DNA of 64,000 bases, from contig ML682014.1 in the NCBI GenBank assembly GCA_007922195.1, positions 2,404,011 to 2,468,010 on the forward strand. Reading direction: 5' to 3'. The DNA comes from Podocnemis expansa. Lineage: Eukaryota > Chordata > Testudines > Podocnemididae. Below are positions 11,723 through 23,052 of this stretch, one piece after another (the first letter of the stretch is position 1; each line of letters starts with the position of its first letter). Under the pieces are notes generated by a model. The model saw only the letters and a list, made by a program, of their open reading frames with translations. It ran no database searches and was not told where the DNA came from. Both the position numbers and the translations under genes were made by a program.

Positions 11723-12639
11723 TAAGCCCCTTCAAAATGGAAAAATAAATTGCAGGGTGTGTGGGGGAAGAACCCTGAAACACGACACGTTTATACTGGG
11801 CATTGTTGGGTTTTATGAGGATGTTGGGCAGAGGTACACAATTCCAGTAAGAAATTACAGAGCCAATAATATGAGAATACTAACAGTGGACCTTTTAAAG
11901 CAGTATTTCTTAGGCTAATCTATGCAGGTTGCACAGATTGTACATTTTGTTCCACTTCATTTCAGAAGTTGTCTTGTGTTGATCTTTCATGACAGTGTTA
12001 TGGTAGCAAAAGTTCTGTCAGCTGATTCCTTTTGCTTCCTAGCTATACAAGTCCTTGCCACACTGCAGAAAGAGTACAGTCATTTGGACCACCTGCTGCA
12101 AGGATATTTGCTTTATAGGACTCCATGCTTTGTAAAACTAAACTCTCTTTATCAAGACAACTATTCACAGAGATGCTTGCAGTTGTAGCCAGCATAAACT
12201 TAAGACGTGCATTGTAACGTGGGGTGTCTCCTTCAGATTGTACCTTCCTGCAACTCGTGCTCTGTCCAAATTCCATGCAGAACGCAAGAATGAGTACTAC
12301 CAGTAAGTCATGAAGATAGGGGAATCTTTAGTCAACATTGCTCCTGCTAGGGTACGTAGGTGTGGGCTGGCAGTGGTCTATGTGAAACCACTGATGGATT
12401 TTGAAGGAGTTGTAACATTATCTTTCAGTTCATAGAAAACACTGCTGGAGCCAGGTGCAGGGGTGTTTTCTCCCAAAGCTCCTGGCCAGCACTGACAGAG
12501 CCAGGTGGGGTGATGCTTTCCCCACCACTCACTCCCAGGGCTGAAGTTGGGCACCGGACTGGGTAGTGGCAAGGCCCATCTTGGGGAGCCATCTTGCCAT
12601 ACCTCTCATGGTGCCCCTCTCCTAAACCGAACCAGTGAG
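11723..12639. other. No gene recognised
   Basis: Unassigned sequence following the hAT element. The open frames present are short and lack recognisable domains. Confidence 0.4.
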
Positions 12640-12775
12640 TCCTGTCTATGGATGTGCTAGTTTGATTTGGGTTTCTAGTGGGTGCATGTTAAATTGATTT
12701 GATGATTTTTATTGCAATTTTTATTAAATTGATTTAAATTAAATCAATTTAACTGCCTAAGAGTGGACAGAGCCT
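12640..12775. repeat. MITE right-half remnant
   Basis: A short AT-rich palindromic core (ATTGATTTAAATTAAATCAA) is followed by GAGTGGACAGAGCCT. The latter resembles the AGTGTAGACATAGCC right terminus of the MITE family seen elsewhere in the window. The left end is not identified. Confidence 0.5.
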
Positions 12776-13203
12776 AAAAGTCTCGCTTGCCTCTTGTTTT
12801 TGACATTCTTGGCCTGAGTGCTAGAGGCATTCTCTTTTTAAAATAGAGAGCTAGAAAGAGGAGAGAGACTGTTTGTGGTGCTTTTAAAAGCCAAGTTACT
12901 GAGGTGATGCAGCAAAAGAAGAAAAAATGCTTTAAAAATAGTTGGTAGGTGCTAAAAGTGAGCAGAATATGTCCCTCAGTTATGCAAGGTCTTTACATTC
13001 ACATTCACTCACTCTTTCTTGAGCAGAAGCTGCCTGAGGGAAAGTCCAAGTAGGCTGGAGTGTCAAGGACAGAGAGGATACTGTGCTTCCAGAAGAAAAT
13101 TTCACAAGCTGTGTAAAGAGGTTCATGTGTTTGGATCACATGGGTAAGAATTCCAAAATCCAAGAGAGAAGTTGTCAGTCTTTCTAAACCTCACAGTTCT
13201 TTT

Positions 13204-13313
13204 CAGATTTTCTCCCATAATAGCTCATGCAATAAATAAATTTGTTATTTAGGTGACACAGGACTTCTTGTTTGTTTTGCTGAACTAGACTAACATGGCT
13301 TCCCCTTTGGAAC
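13204..13313 (+). repeat. PLE family 1 3' tail, sense
   Basis: Contains AGCTCATGCAATAAATAAAT, a decayed TTGTTAGTCTTTAAGTGCCA equivalent, GACTTCTTG, TTTTGCTGAACTAGACTAAC and ATGGCTTCCCCTTTGGAA. These match the tail that follows the Penelope-like open frame at 23053-24291. Only the tail is present, as expected for strong 5' truncation. The GAAAGCTC box of the ribozyme-like motif is mutated here to ATAGCTC. Confidence 0.75.
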
Positions 13314-13429
13314 TCAATATATTTGGTGTTTTTCTGGTAGTCCCAGCTTCTGGAGTCACATGAGTAAGAAAAGTTCTACTTTAGTTGAACCATAAAAAGT
13401 AACTTATTGTGCAGAAAAACAATCCTAAA

Positions 13430-13845
13430 GGCTCAATCAGGGGTGTTGCTGGTGCCTGGCATTTGGGGCACATGCCCCAAGTCCCAGTGCCAGTGCCCTG
13501 AGTTTCTGGGGCAGCCCCTGCCTTTCCCAGCCCCATCCCAGGCCGGAGATCCAGGGCATGGCTGCTGGCTGTGGCCCCTGCCTCTCGCTGCTGGGATGGC
13601 ACCTGCAGCTCCCAGCCCGGTCCCCAGCTGGAAATTCAGGCCGTGCTGCCTGCTGCAGGGCCAGCCTCTCCAGCCACAGCCCTGCCAGGGGATCCAGGGC
13701 CAGGCAGGCAGTGGCAGGAGCCCAAGGCCGGATCGGGCCCCAGTGGAGAATTGGGACCATGGGGGGCAGGGCCCGTGCCTGTGCCCCAGGTCTTTCCCAG
13801 GGCAGTGATGCTCCTGGGCTCAATCCCCAGAGCAAAATGAAAGGA
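13430..13845. other. GC-rich patch, unassigned
   Basis: About 400 bp rich in CCC, CTG and CAG words, in strong contrast with the AT-rich flanks. CpG is present but not abundant, so I would not call it a CpG island. Open frames exist in several phases on both strands, as expected from few A/T-rich stops. It may be an unnamed transposon fragment. No protein domain was recognised. Confidence 0.4.
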
Positions 13846-14046
13846 CCAAAAGTTAATTAAATAATGAAACTTTTAAGTCAACCTGATGATATGTGGGAGT
13901 ATGGCTCATGATGTCTAATACTGGGATTGGTAACACACCGAAATTCATAAAAGGGAAAGATCTTCAGGATCTCGGGGGGGAGGGATGAAGATCGCAGTGT
14001 CACACATCAGGAGGAGCTCCACACTGAAGGATACCTGAACAAGAAA

Positions 14047-14367
14047 CTAAAGAAAGCCTGTTCCCTGGTATTTAGTTTCCTGCTGGTTTTCCTTTCCCAG
14101 AAAAAACAAAAGGAAAATGAAACCCATTACTAGAAGCATCACTCTTTTGCAGTACTTGGATTTTCCTTCCTCAAGATGGTATTCTATTATCATCTTACCC
14201 CCTCTGTAGGTTTCCCTGACTATTGTTCCCCATTTCTCTGCCACTGGGATAACAGTTGCCGCTGTTGTGGGTCCCTTTTCATCTGCCACACAGTGTGCTG
14301 CTAACTCATGGAAGTACTCCTCTTGTGGGGAGAAGATTTCTTCTACCTCACTTGTTCCCTGTTGCAT
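14047..14367 (-). other. Unexplained 106-codon open frame
   Basis: A minus-strand frame opening with ATG at 14367, only 3 bp outside the target duplication of the hAT element at 14378-14587. The product has an acidic N-terminal half and a hydrophobic segment (VMLLVMGFIFLLFFLG) near the C-terminus that could span a membrane. I do not recognise any family. It may be chance, or a fragment of an unknown retroelement or old exon broken by the hAT insertion. Confidence 0.25.
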
Positions 14368-14377
14368 GCTGCTAAGA

Positions 14378-14587
14378 CAGGGGTCGCAAATTCAGATCAC
14401 CATGAGGGCTGCATGACGACTAGTACAGGCCCACATGAAGGCTAGTACCTTAGCCTGAGGGCTGCACCACAGAAACCTTTTCATTCAATGATATTGCAAG
14501 TATCGGTAACAATATTGTTGTTTTGGGCCACAGGAAATAGCTTTAGGGGCCGTGTGTGGCCCATGGGCTGTGTGTTTGAGACCCCTG
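14378..14587 (-). mobile_element. Small hAT element (family A), exact TSD
   Basis: The ends CAGGGGTCGCAAATTC and GTGTTTGAGACCCCTG are inverted repeats, and the 8-mer TGCTAAGA flanks both sides exactly (14370-14377 and 14588-14595). The interior, read on the minus strand, matches the element at 8194-8351 (shared AAAGCTATTTCCTGTGGCC and AAAAGGTTTC words). It is non-autonomous (210 bp). Confidence 0.92.
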
Positions 14588-14808
14588 TGCTAAGAGGACT
14601 CGTTTACTAACTGTCCTTCCCTGTGGTGAACAGAGTTTTTACTGGCATTCAGCTGTAGCAGGGCAAGGTTGCTTGCAATATGGCCCTGCTGCATCACTCA
14701 AAACAATCACACAGACCATAATAGGCCTCTAATGTAAATAGATCCTAGTTCACACAGCAGTGGGTAGAATGCCAGAGCTTCATTTCCTTTCTTCACCTGT
14801 GACTGCTC

Positions 14809-15335
14809 TCAGACATCAGCCACAACACTGAGCCAGGTGTGGGTGCAGTAGAGAGCTGTTTGAATTCCTTGTGTCAGTTTTATAGTGAATCTTGTTGCCT
14901 CAGCTGCAAATTCATAGGCTCCAAAGATGACTCTGGCAGGAGCTGTGAATAACAGTGCTGACCAGTCACTGCCAAGTGAGAACTTAACAGTAGTGCAGGT
15001 GGTCCAAGGAAAGACTAAGAAAACATTCCCTTCAGGAAGAGGGAGGTTGCCTGGACAAATGCTTTTCTCTATGCCTAGGATTAGGGTAAGAAATGCTGAT
15101 CTGGGGGATATGTGTGTATGTGTGTTGCATTGGGATTTTTGGTTTTGGTTTTGTGTGAGGAGGGTTTTTGGCCTGTGACTGAGAATGCAATTGCATTTGC
15201 TGGAAGAAGGGATCTGGCTGGTTGCTCCTGAATTTTGTGTATGTGTTGAATTGCTCCACCAGTCTGTGCTGACTTCCCCGCCCCGCCGGGCAGTTTGTGA
15301 CACACTTTCAGTCCCCTTACGTTCTGTGATGTTCG
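14809..15335 (-). other. Unexplained open frame of about 175 codons
   Basis: The minus-strand frame covering 14809-15516 stays open for 235 codons. Its first part is the PLE foldback at 15336-15430, so only the downstream roughly 175 codons are unexplained. The predicted product shows no domain I recognise, including the last 90 residues, which have balanced composition. Together with the frame at 14047-14367 it brackets a hAT insertion on the same strand. It could be chance, or part of an uncharacterised element. I assign no function. Confidence 0.25.
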
Positions 15336-15430
15336 AAAGGAGCAGCTGTGTTAGTCTAGTAAAGCAAAAAAAAAAAAAAAAGTCTTGTCTCTTAGTCTTT
15401 AAGTGCCACAAGACTCCTTGTTTTTTTACA
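15336..15430. repeat. PLE tail foldback
   Basis: The left half CAGCTGTGTTAGTCTAGTAAAG is an antisense PLE tail terminus. After an A run of about 16, the right half CTTAGTCTTTAAGTGCCACA and AGACTCCTTG is the sense tail. The two halves therefore come from the same tail in opposite orientation. The same architecture recurs at 26951-27277 and 38194-38336. Confidence 0.75.
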
Positions 15431-15518
15431 TTCTGTGAAGGTCCTTTCATACAACAAACAGGAGATTTGCTCTGAAATGAAAGAGAATTCTTATTGCCAA
15501 AAACTGGCTGACACATTT

Positions 15519-15618
15519 AGGATTGCCAGTTTTAGTTGGCCATATTTCTGTAGGTTGCATCACATGACATCTTTAATTCCTGAAGACTGCAGGACAATCC
15601 TGGAGGGTTGGCAACGGT
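15519..15618. repeat. Short palindromic repeat (GGGTTGCCAAC ends)
   Basis: The left end AGGATTGCCAGTTTTAGTTGG and the right end CCTGGAGGGTTGGCAAC are inverted variants. Between them lie CATCACATGACAT and TTTAATTCCTGAAGACTGCA, features of a common short palindromic repeat of turtles and crocodilians. No clear target duplication was read. Confidence 0.6.
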
Positions 15619-15809
15619 TCATGGTGGTAGACCCCAAAACTCAGTCTCTTGAGGACAATACATCATGTGTCACTAACTCCTGTCTCCACTCCCCCCCTAC
15701 CCCCCCCCCAACAGCTCATTTGAGACCACCATAATCTTGCTTTCAGGCTTCCAAGAAAGAAAAAAATGATACTTGTATGCCTCTATTTCAGCAGTCTCAG
15801 ACTTCAAAA

Positions 15810-17984
15810 GGTAAACTCTGAGTGAATAAAATAAGAATCCTTTCTTTGCAGGGAATGGTGGCATTTGGTTTTGTATTTATGTAGCTCTAAACTGACACAT
15901 GCTATGATATGTTCTGGTGTGCCTGGCAATCCTTTCTGAGTTGGGATTCCAGAGTGTACAGTGTTCTTGTCTATAATATACTCATGTAAGGGCATCGTGG
16001 TCAGACCTTCATGGTCATGAATACTGTGTTCATGTACAAAAGTGACTAAAATGGTTTCAAAATATGATCTTGGCTCCTGATCTGTATTTCCTCAGTCAAA
16101 TTTTGATATTTGTGAAGCTGCACTTTCTTCAAATGCTACTGTAAAACCAAACATATTTTTAACAATTGTTTAAACTGAGATCTGTGTGGTCTGTTATTTT
16201 GAACTATAAAATGTTTCTTTTATCATATACTACAGTAGTCTACAGAGACAGCTAAGCTACAGGTGTGCTGCTGTCAGGTCTTGATGAGAAAAGTATTTGC
16301 AGATTTGAAAATAATTAAAAATAGCGTATAAAAGCGTGCTTCAAACCAACAGTGAATTACAGGCTATTTTTAACCTGATACTTTCTGGTGAGCTGAAAGA
16401 TTTACTGTAGCTTAATAGTGATTTAGACATTTAATTCTCTTATAAAATCTGTGCAGGGTAGAATTCAACAAGGAACTTAACCACCACATGAAGATTAAAA
16501 TATATGTTCATTCCTTCATAGAGCTCCAGTACTGTTGATTGCAGCACATGTGCATGTTGAATGGAACATGTAACCTAATTCCAAATACTCTATTGGCTAA
16601 ACCATCAATGATCTCTACAGACAAGAGTGCAAAAAGTAAAATGCTAAACAGCTCTTTTCAGTATAGAAATAGTAAAACTGGCATTATTGTGAGAATCCTT
16701 GGACTAGATGCTATATTTAAAATACTTTAGAAGAATATTTCTACAATATAGAGCTGAAAATATCTTGATTGCAATAGTCACCAGTTCCTTTTTTCAGCTC
16801 CAGTTTAGGTGGAGTGTTTTATTCTTCAAGATAAAATCAAAACAGAGGGATGAATAGGCATACTCATTTCTAAGGATGAGATAAGTGTAAAGTTATAAAA
16901 GAAAAACCAAAGTAATGCTGCATAATTCTGGCTCAAGGAGGTTGTAAGAGATACCTATTTACTAACCAAATCATATAGGCAGCTGTATTTTTTTGAAATG
17001 GTAATGAGATAATTTGGCTTTCCTATCCCTGCAGGGATCTTATTAAATTTACTTATAGGAAAGAAACCACAGTGAGCTACAAATTTGGTTTTCCTTAGTA
17101 TTTATGAAGAGCAAAACAGCTGGTGGCATGCACTACTCTGAAGAGCTGCATAGTCTGTTTTAGTCAGAGAAAAGCCATTGGGGAAGATGGACAATGTTTT
17201 TCATTATTTGAGTAACACAGCTTCTTTTTACATTTTAAAATCACAATTATATTAACAGAGTACATTTACAAATAGCTGAGAAGCGAAACAGGGTTTCTTA
17301 TTATTATGCAACAGCCAAGCATGTTGTTAAATGTAAAATGATTACTGTACAAAGCCCCAGTTTAGTATAGAAGTTTATGTAGCGCTCATTGGCATTTGTT
17401 TCAGCAAAGCCAGTCTTCTGAAAGTATTACTGTCCTAGATCTGATCCTGTTCCCACTCATGTCAATGGGCCTTTGTAGTTCAGGCTCTAAATATGTATCA
17501 ATTGATGATCCATTAACAACTGAGTACCTTTGGGTCCGGCTGTCTTTCCTGAGATATGAAACAGACTATTTGCATTCTTACTGCACCCAAGAGTTGGCTC
17601 TCTGCTATTAAAGAGCCAGGCTTCTATACAAAATGGGGAACTTTTGCTTGTAGGATATTTAGGCCATAGGTCATGACTATACATGGAAGTTTTACTAATC
17701 ATATAGAATGGTTAGGGGTATGATTTGATTTTTAACCAACAAGATTATACTGGGAAAAGCCATATTGTAAACTTAGTTGTACTTTTATAAAGGTGACATC
17801 AGTATAGTTACTCATCTTCCCATATGTAGAGCACAGCATGGATACAAAATTTGTATCCACATGTGATCTGCGATCTGACAAAATGGATCATGGATATCTG
17901 CAGATTTGCATAGCTCTTCTCATGTGGGAATAGCTGTATTGATATAAAACACCTTCATGCGTCAAGTATCTATGAGGTTGTCAC
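15810..17984. other. No gene recognised; AT-rich
   Basis: More than 2 kb of AT-rich sequence without identifiable repeat or gene. GATCTGATCCTGTTCCCACT near 17438 hints at the GGCCTGATCC type of short palindromic repeat. The low repeat content makes this one of the candidate unique stretches of the window. Confidence 0.45.
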
Positions 17985-18297
17985 GAGGAGGAGGGAAATA
18001 AACTGTTCTCCATAACTGCTGATGATAGGGGAAGAAGCAATGGACTTAAATTACAGCAAGGGAGGTTTAGGTTGGACATTAGGAAAAAATGCCTAACTGT
18101 GAGGGAGATAAACCAGTGGAATATGTTGCCTAGGGAGGTTGTGGAATCTCCATCAGTGGAAGTTTTTTAGGAGCAGCTTAGACAAACATCTGTCAGAAGT
18201 AGTTTAAGAAGGTACTTGGTTGGTCCTGCCATCAGTGCCGGGGACTGGACTCAGTGACCTCTCATGGTCCCTTCCAGTGTCTATGATTCTATGGTTT
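17985..18297 (+). repeat. CR1 LINE 3' end
   Basis: Forward CR1 3' region: GGTTGGACATTAGGAAAAAA, AGGTTGTGGAATCTCCATCA, then GGTCCCTTCCAGTGTCTATG and the terminal ATTCTATGG typical of CR1 3' repeats. The encoded C-terminal end of ORF2 is present only as decayed sequence. It faces the antisense copy that starts at 18380. Confidence 0.85.
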
Positions 18298-18379
18298 TCT
18301 GTGCTGCATCCACCTGGGAGAGTACACTGCTTCAACTATATCAATATCTAGTGTAGCCAATCTCTAAGTAACAGTATCA

Positions 18380-20030
18380 TAACAGTTAATAACACAGAAA
18401 GGTAGATCTGGAAGGGACATCAAGAGGTCATCAAGTCCAACGCTCTACATTGAGGCAGGACCAAGGAAACCTTGACTGGTGTTTGTCCAGCTTGTTCTTA
18501 AAGATCTCTAGTGATGGAGATTCCACAACCTCTGATAGAAGCCTACTCCAGACCTTGAGGACCCTTAGAGCTAGAAAGGTTTTCCAAGTATCTAGCTTGA
18601 ATCTCCTTTGTGGCAGATGAAGCTGAGTGCTACTTGTTTTCATGCCTACTGAACGCAGGACACTACTATTGTGTGCACCAGCCCTTAACATAATTGAAGA
18701 CTGTTATTAGCGTCTCCCCAGGTGATCTTTTCTGAAGACTTCAAACATGCCCAGGAGGTTTTCGTTTTTGTTGTTTAAAAAAAGCTTTCCTTGTACACCA
18801 GGTTTTCTAAATCATGTACAATTTTTGTTGCTGTCCTTTGCATTCTCTCCATTTTATCAAAATCTTTCTTAAAGTGTGTTTCCCATTGCTGGACATGGTA
18901 CATGAGGCTTCCCCAAGTTCATGTAGAAGTGGCAGTTAACTTCTGTGTTTTACATATTAAACTCATCTTAATATACCCTAGGCTGATATTAGCCTTTTTC
19001 TGGAACTGCATCACATTGCTGACTCATTCACTATACTCTCCAAATCGTTTTCAGCTTCACCATGTAACTAGTTATTCCCCATTTTGTAGTGGTGAATTTT
19101 TTTTCTTTCTAATTAGTGCTTTGGACTTGTCCTTACTGAATTTCATCTTGTAGACTTCAGACCACTTCTCTAAATTTGTCAAGGTCATTTTGAATTCTAA
19201 TCCTGTTGTCCAAACAGCTTGCAACCCCTCCCAGCTTGGTGCTATCTGCAGATTTGATAAGTGTATTCTCTACACCATTATCTGGGTAAGTACTGTAAGT
19301 ATTGAATAGAACTGGACACAGAGCTGTCCATTGGAAGGCACCACTAGATACGCTCTTCCTGTTTAATGATATTTGTGCTCCCGCCTTCTAGCAACTTCAT
19401 GTAGAGCACATCTCTCTAGTTTGTTGTGAGCATGCTAAATGGCACCACGTCACAAGACTTAATAAGATGTCTGCAACTTCTTCCTTATAAGTTAGGTCAG
19501 CAACCCTGTCAAATAAGGAAATTAGGTTGGTTTGGCAGCATTTGGTCATGACAAAACCATGTGGGATATTCCTTATGAAACCATTATGCTGTAGGTCCTT
19601 AAAAATTGTTTAATAATTTGTTCTAGGATCTTTCCAGATATCAGTGTTAGGTTGGCTGGTCTATAGTACCCCAGATTTTCTTTCTTCCATTTTTTAAAGA
19701 TAAGTTCTAGGACTGCCACTCTTTCTTCTGGGACCTCATCCATCCTCCATGAGTTCTCAGAGATAATTGCCAACAGCTCTGAGAGAGCAACATCTAGTTG
19801 CTAAAGCATCCTTGGATATATTTCATCAGGCCCAGTTGGCCTGAACACATCTAGCTTTTTTGACCTGTTCTTTATCTGTTTAGTCTTGTGTTCCTTCCCT
19901 GCAACTGATCATAGTAATTGTGGCAAGCAGCTTATCACAATTAACCTTTTCAGTGAAGACCAAAGGAAAACAGGCGTTAAACATCTTGGCCTTCTTTGTG
20001 TCACAGTTATTTCTCCTTCCTGCTAAGGAA
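18380..20030 (-). pseudogene. CR1 LINE ORF2 remnant
   Basis: An antisense CR1 copy covering the 3' terminus and most of the reverse transcriptase. Recognisable minus-strand pieces are [17 protein letters not shown] (within 18431-18691), corresponding to the ORF2 C-terminus, and ISENSWRMDEVPEE...GYYRPANLTLISGKI (within 19573-19773), corresponding to the NYRPVSLTS region of the RT. Intervening sequence aligns collinearly by eye with the better copy at 30020-32485 but is riddled with stops and shifts. The EN and ORF1 parts are missing. This is an old copy. Confidence 0.85.
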
Positions 20031-20159
20031 CAGATCCAACCTTAGGTCAACAACTTCCCTGCCAACCCTACCTTCCTCACCCTTTGCAAACAGAATGAAA
20101 TAAAACCCATATAATGATGATAAAAATGCATGCAGAAGTCAAACAGGAGGTGGGAACTA

Positions 20160-21885
20160 TTCAATTTATTGCACCAAGTGCAGCATGAACATTACCCATG
20201 CTGTGGGAAGGTAATATATGCGTGCATTTGGCCTAAGCTACTCATGGTCCTCAAAGATTAAGTACAGGTTTTTGAGATTAGAATGGGTAAGCAGGAGGAC
20301 CTATGGAAAATGAAATAGTACACAGATGAGACTTTCAGGGACACAGCAGAGCAGACCCACTCTGTGCTGTTGAGGAGGATGAAAGTTCCAGGGGAGATGA
20401 CTATCAAAGTGCAGTGGAGGGAAACAATCCCATACATGGGACCCCGTCCCTTTCCAGATGATGTCATGATATCCTCCTGAGCTTTGGATAACCCAATTAT
20501 TAGAAAGAGATGGGTAATAGTTATGGAGGGGATTTTATTGTTAGAAATAGGTGGGTTTGTGATGACAAGAGGAACTATGTGGTGAATTGCCTGCCAGCTC
20601 TGGGGGTTGCATACTTCCCATGATATCTAGATCGACTTATGTCCAGTGCTGGGTTGGAGCTGGTGATTGTGGAAGCAAATTAAGGAAACCTGGAGTCCCA
20701 GCTTCCTGCTGCAGCCAGTCTGTCTCTTGGGGAAAGCAGGGCCAACTGGCATGCACCAGAGACTGTACACAGCACACCAGTCAGCCCTGCTAATCGAGTG
20801 GAGTGACCATGTGCTGGCCTGTCCAGCCTCGGGTGGTGGAGGGGGAGCATGGACCCTTGCCTCTGGGCACAGGCCCTGTAGGCCCACATGGTAGTCCGCC
20901 CCTAGGTGGCTGTGGTGCATGTGGATACCAGTGACAGGCAGAAAAGAGGTCCTAAAGGCCAAATTTAAGTTGCTAAGTAAAAGATTAAAGTTCAGAACCT
21001 CCATGGTAGGATTCCCTGAAATGCTTTGTTATGTTCACAGGGTTTGTTAGACAGAACTACAGTGTCTCAACACATGGATAGAATGGTGGTATTGAGAGAT
21101 TTAAATTATTAGGAATGGGGGACCCTTTTGGGAAAGGTGGAGACGATATAGGAAGGATGGGTTCCAGTGGAACCAAAACAGAACCAGATTGCTGGCGTGT
21201 AAAATGAAAAAGTTCATAGAGGAAGTCTTAAAAGAATGGCTAGTTATGTAGTACCACAAACAATCAGCCTTGGATAGGGTTACCAGATGTCAGGCAAAAG
21301 GAGGACATGTCCTGCTTTTTACCTTCATGTCCTTTGTCTGGCAGGCATTTTAAAAATACATGGTTTTGTCTGGCTTTTTACTTACAGGGGTTAAAGTATG
21401 CTGGAATGCCCTGGAACACCCTATTTTTAGGGGGAAGCCTTCCAGGGCCCCCTGTAAACAGAAGAATATTACATTACTACATTTTCTCTATTTGTTCTCC
21501 AATGTCCTCTTTTTCATACTTCCCTGTCCTCCTTTCTAGGCTTTGGTGTCTGGTAACCCTAGCCTTAGAGATCATGTCCTAGTGAGCAACATAAAATGGA
21601 GCATAAACTCTGTCAACACAAATGTAAAAGTGTAATTAGGCAGGCTGAAAAGCAATGTGAAGAGCAACTCAATGAATAGCAAATATTTGTAAGTGCATCA
21701 GAAGCAGGACAGTTGAAGTGATGAAAAAGCCCACAAGGAAGACAAGGTGGTTGTGGATGTGGGGGACATTCCAATGTCCAGCTCATCCTTTCCAGGTGAC
21801 AGATTTGAGAAACTGTTCCAGGTTGAGGTGTCAATAGAGAAGGTGTCACTATAGAAGGGCTTGGAACAAATTCAGTGTATCTTCA
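20160..21885 (+). pseudogene. CR1-type LINE with ORF1 esterase-like part
   Basis: A forward, broken LINE copy. The start near 20165 (ATTGCACCAAGTGCAGCATG) resembles the Cys-rich ORF1 beginning. From 20905 the plus strand reads VVHVDTSD, the counterpart of the VVHVGTND block of SGNH-hydrolase (esterase) domains in some CR1 ORF1 proteins. It continues through AAATTTAAGTTGCTAAGTAA to AGGAAGGATGGGTTCCAGTG, the final catalytic block. From about 21590 (TAAACTCTGTCAACACAAAT) to 21885 it resembles the linker before the ORF2 RT. The endonuclease is missing. A hAT element (21275-21561) and an unidentified insert of about 235 bp (20670-20903) interrupt it. Family assignment is from remembered CR1 consensus features. 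Confidence 0.65.
21275..21561. mobile_element. hAT-like element with TAGGGTTACCAG ends
   Basis: The left end TAGGGTTACCAGATG and the right end CTGGTAACCCTA form a terminal inverted repeat. The flanks GCCTTGGA (21267-21274) and GCCTTAGA (21562-21569) match at 7 of 8 positions, a convincing hAT-type target duplication. Inside, GGGGTTAAAGTATGCTGGAA (from 21391) is an end of the repeat family at 57027-57220, so a second element seems nested here. It is non-autonomous. Confidence 0.8.
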
Positions 21886-21950
21886 GTCCAGCCAACTTCT
21901 GCCCTAGCAGCATGTATGCTTTGGCTATGCATGAAGTGAACCATGTATAA

Positions 21951-22663
21951 CAATAATTCCCAACCTTTTTGACTCAAGAGTCGCATACATAATTTGTAGA
22001 ACTCTGATGAGCCATCAGTCTCTGCCAGTTGCTCCTTCCTCTCCCCTAGTTGCAGCCAGATGGAAGGAATTCTGTGAAGGCCTCACTGATCTCCTGTCCT
22101 TCTGAGTGCACCTGGGAAACCAAACATAGCCTCATGTGCTCCAGCTGGGTTCCTAGGCAGTAACTCCCTTCTGGAGCTAGGGGGATGAGAGATCAGGGCT
22201 CCCCAACACTGTTCCCTCTAAGCTGTGCGCACACAGGTCATGAAACCTGCACACATAAAAAAAATAGTGTGCACAAAAAAAATTCAATAGTGCTAATATT
22301 GGTGCTCACAAAGAAATGTTTTTGCGGACACAAAGAAATTGTTTGTGCATACAGTCTATGAGTAATTAGAGGGAACATTGCTCCCCACCCTCTGACTCTA
22401 GCAGAGACCCCAGGGCCCATCGATCCAGGGGAAGTGATATGCCATGCTCCCTGCTACAGCCAGGGAAAAAGGAGCACTGATCTTCCATTAGCTTGACTGC
22501 AGTAATGAACCTGTGCTGGTCTTGTCCTATGGGAACATGCTCCACCTGAGTCCTTAAGCAGCAGCTCCCATCTTCAGCCAGAGGCAGGGAAGTGGTGGGC
22601 CACTTTGAAAGATCACAGGCTGTGGGTCACTTTTGTCTTGTAGGACGAAGGTTGGTACCACTG
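21951..22663. mobile_element. hAT element (CAGTGGTTCCCAACC class)
   Basis: The left end is CAATAATTCCCAACCTTTTT. The right end is GAAGGTTGGTACCACTG. The flanking 8-mers ATGTATAA and ATAGATAG match at only 5 of 8, so the insertion is old. The 713-bp copy carries another hAT element at 22207-22380. There is no transposase frame. Confidence 0.7.
22207..22380. mobile_element. hAT element nested in another hAT
   Basis: The terminal inverted repeats are CACTGTTCCCTCTAA and TTAGAGGGAACATTG. The flanking 8-mers are CTCCCCAA (22199-22206) and CTCCCCAC (22381-22388), 7 of 8 identical. The 174-bp A-rich interior is non-coding. It lies wholly within the element at 21951-22663 and so is younger. Confidence 0.85.
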
Positions 22664-23052
22664 ATAGATAGATGAAGCATATCTATAAATCTGCATTATG
22701 GGCTATTTATAAAGCATTTGGAAACCTTGAAGGAAAAGTACTGTAAAATGTAAAAGTATGAATTATTTTTCTCCCAAGTGTGATTTCTCTGCTTCGTTTG
22801 TTTTCTGGATAAATACTTGCAGAGCAGAAATGTTACATCACTTCCTTCCATTTGCCATTTAAAAACAAAAGCGATCTCTATAACTTTGCTCTGTGTGTAA
22901 AGCATTCCAGCCATAATTGAGTAAGATCAGATCAGGCCTCAAATGCTATATGACCAGCCTGCAATAACAAGAGACTTAAAGGCACATTTCTGCAGTCAGT
23001 AATAGTCTCAACCCATTTTGCCTCCTCTGTAACTTTATTATTAGGAATTTCT

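Noticed and set aside
13381..13860. Multiple overlapping open frames of 89-133 codons
   Set aside because: All phases on both strands are open because the patch is GC-rich; the products are Pro/Gly/Ala-rich without a domain.
20627..21004. 125-codon minus-strand frame
   Set aside because: It is antisense to the CR1 ORF1 remnant and its GC-rich insert; no independent support.
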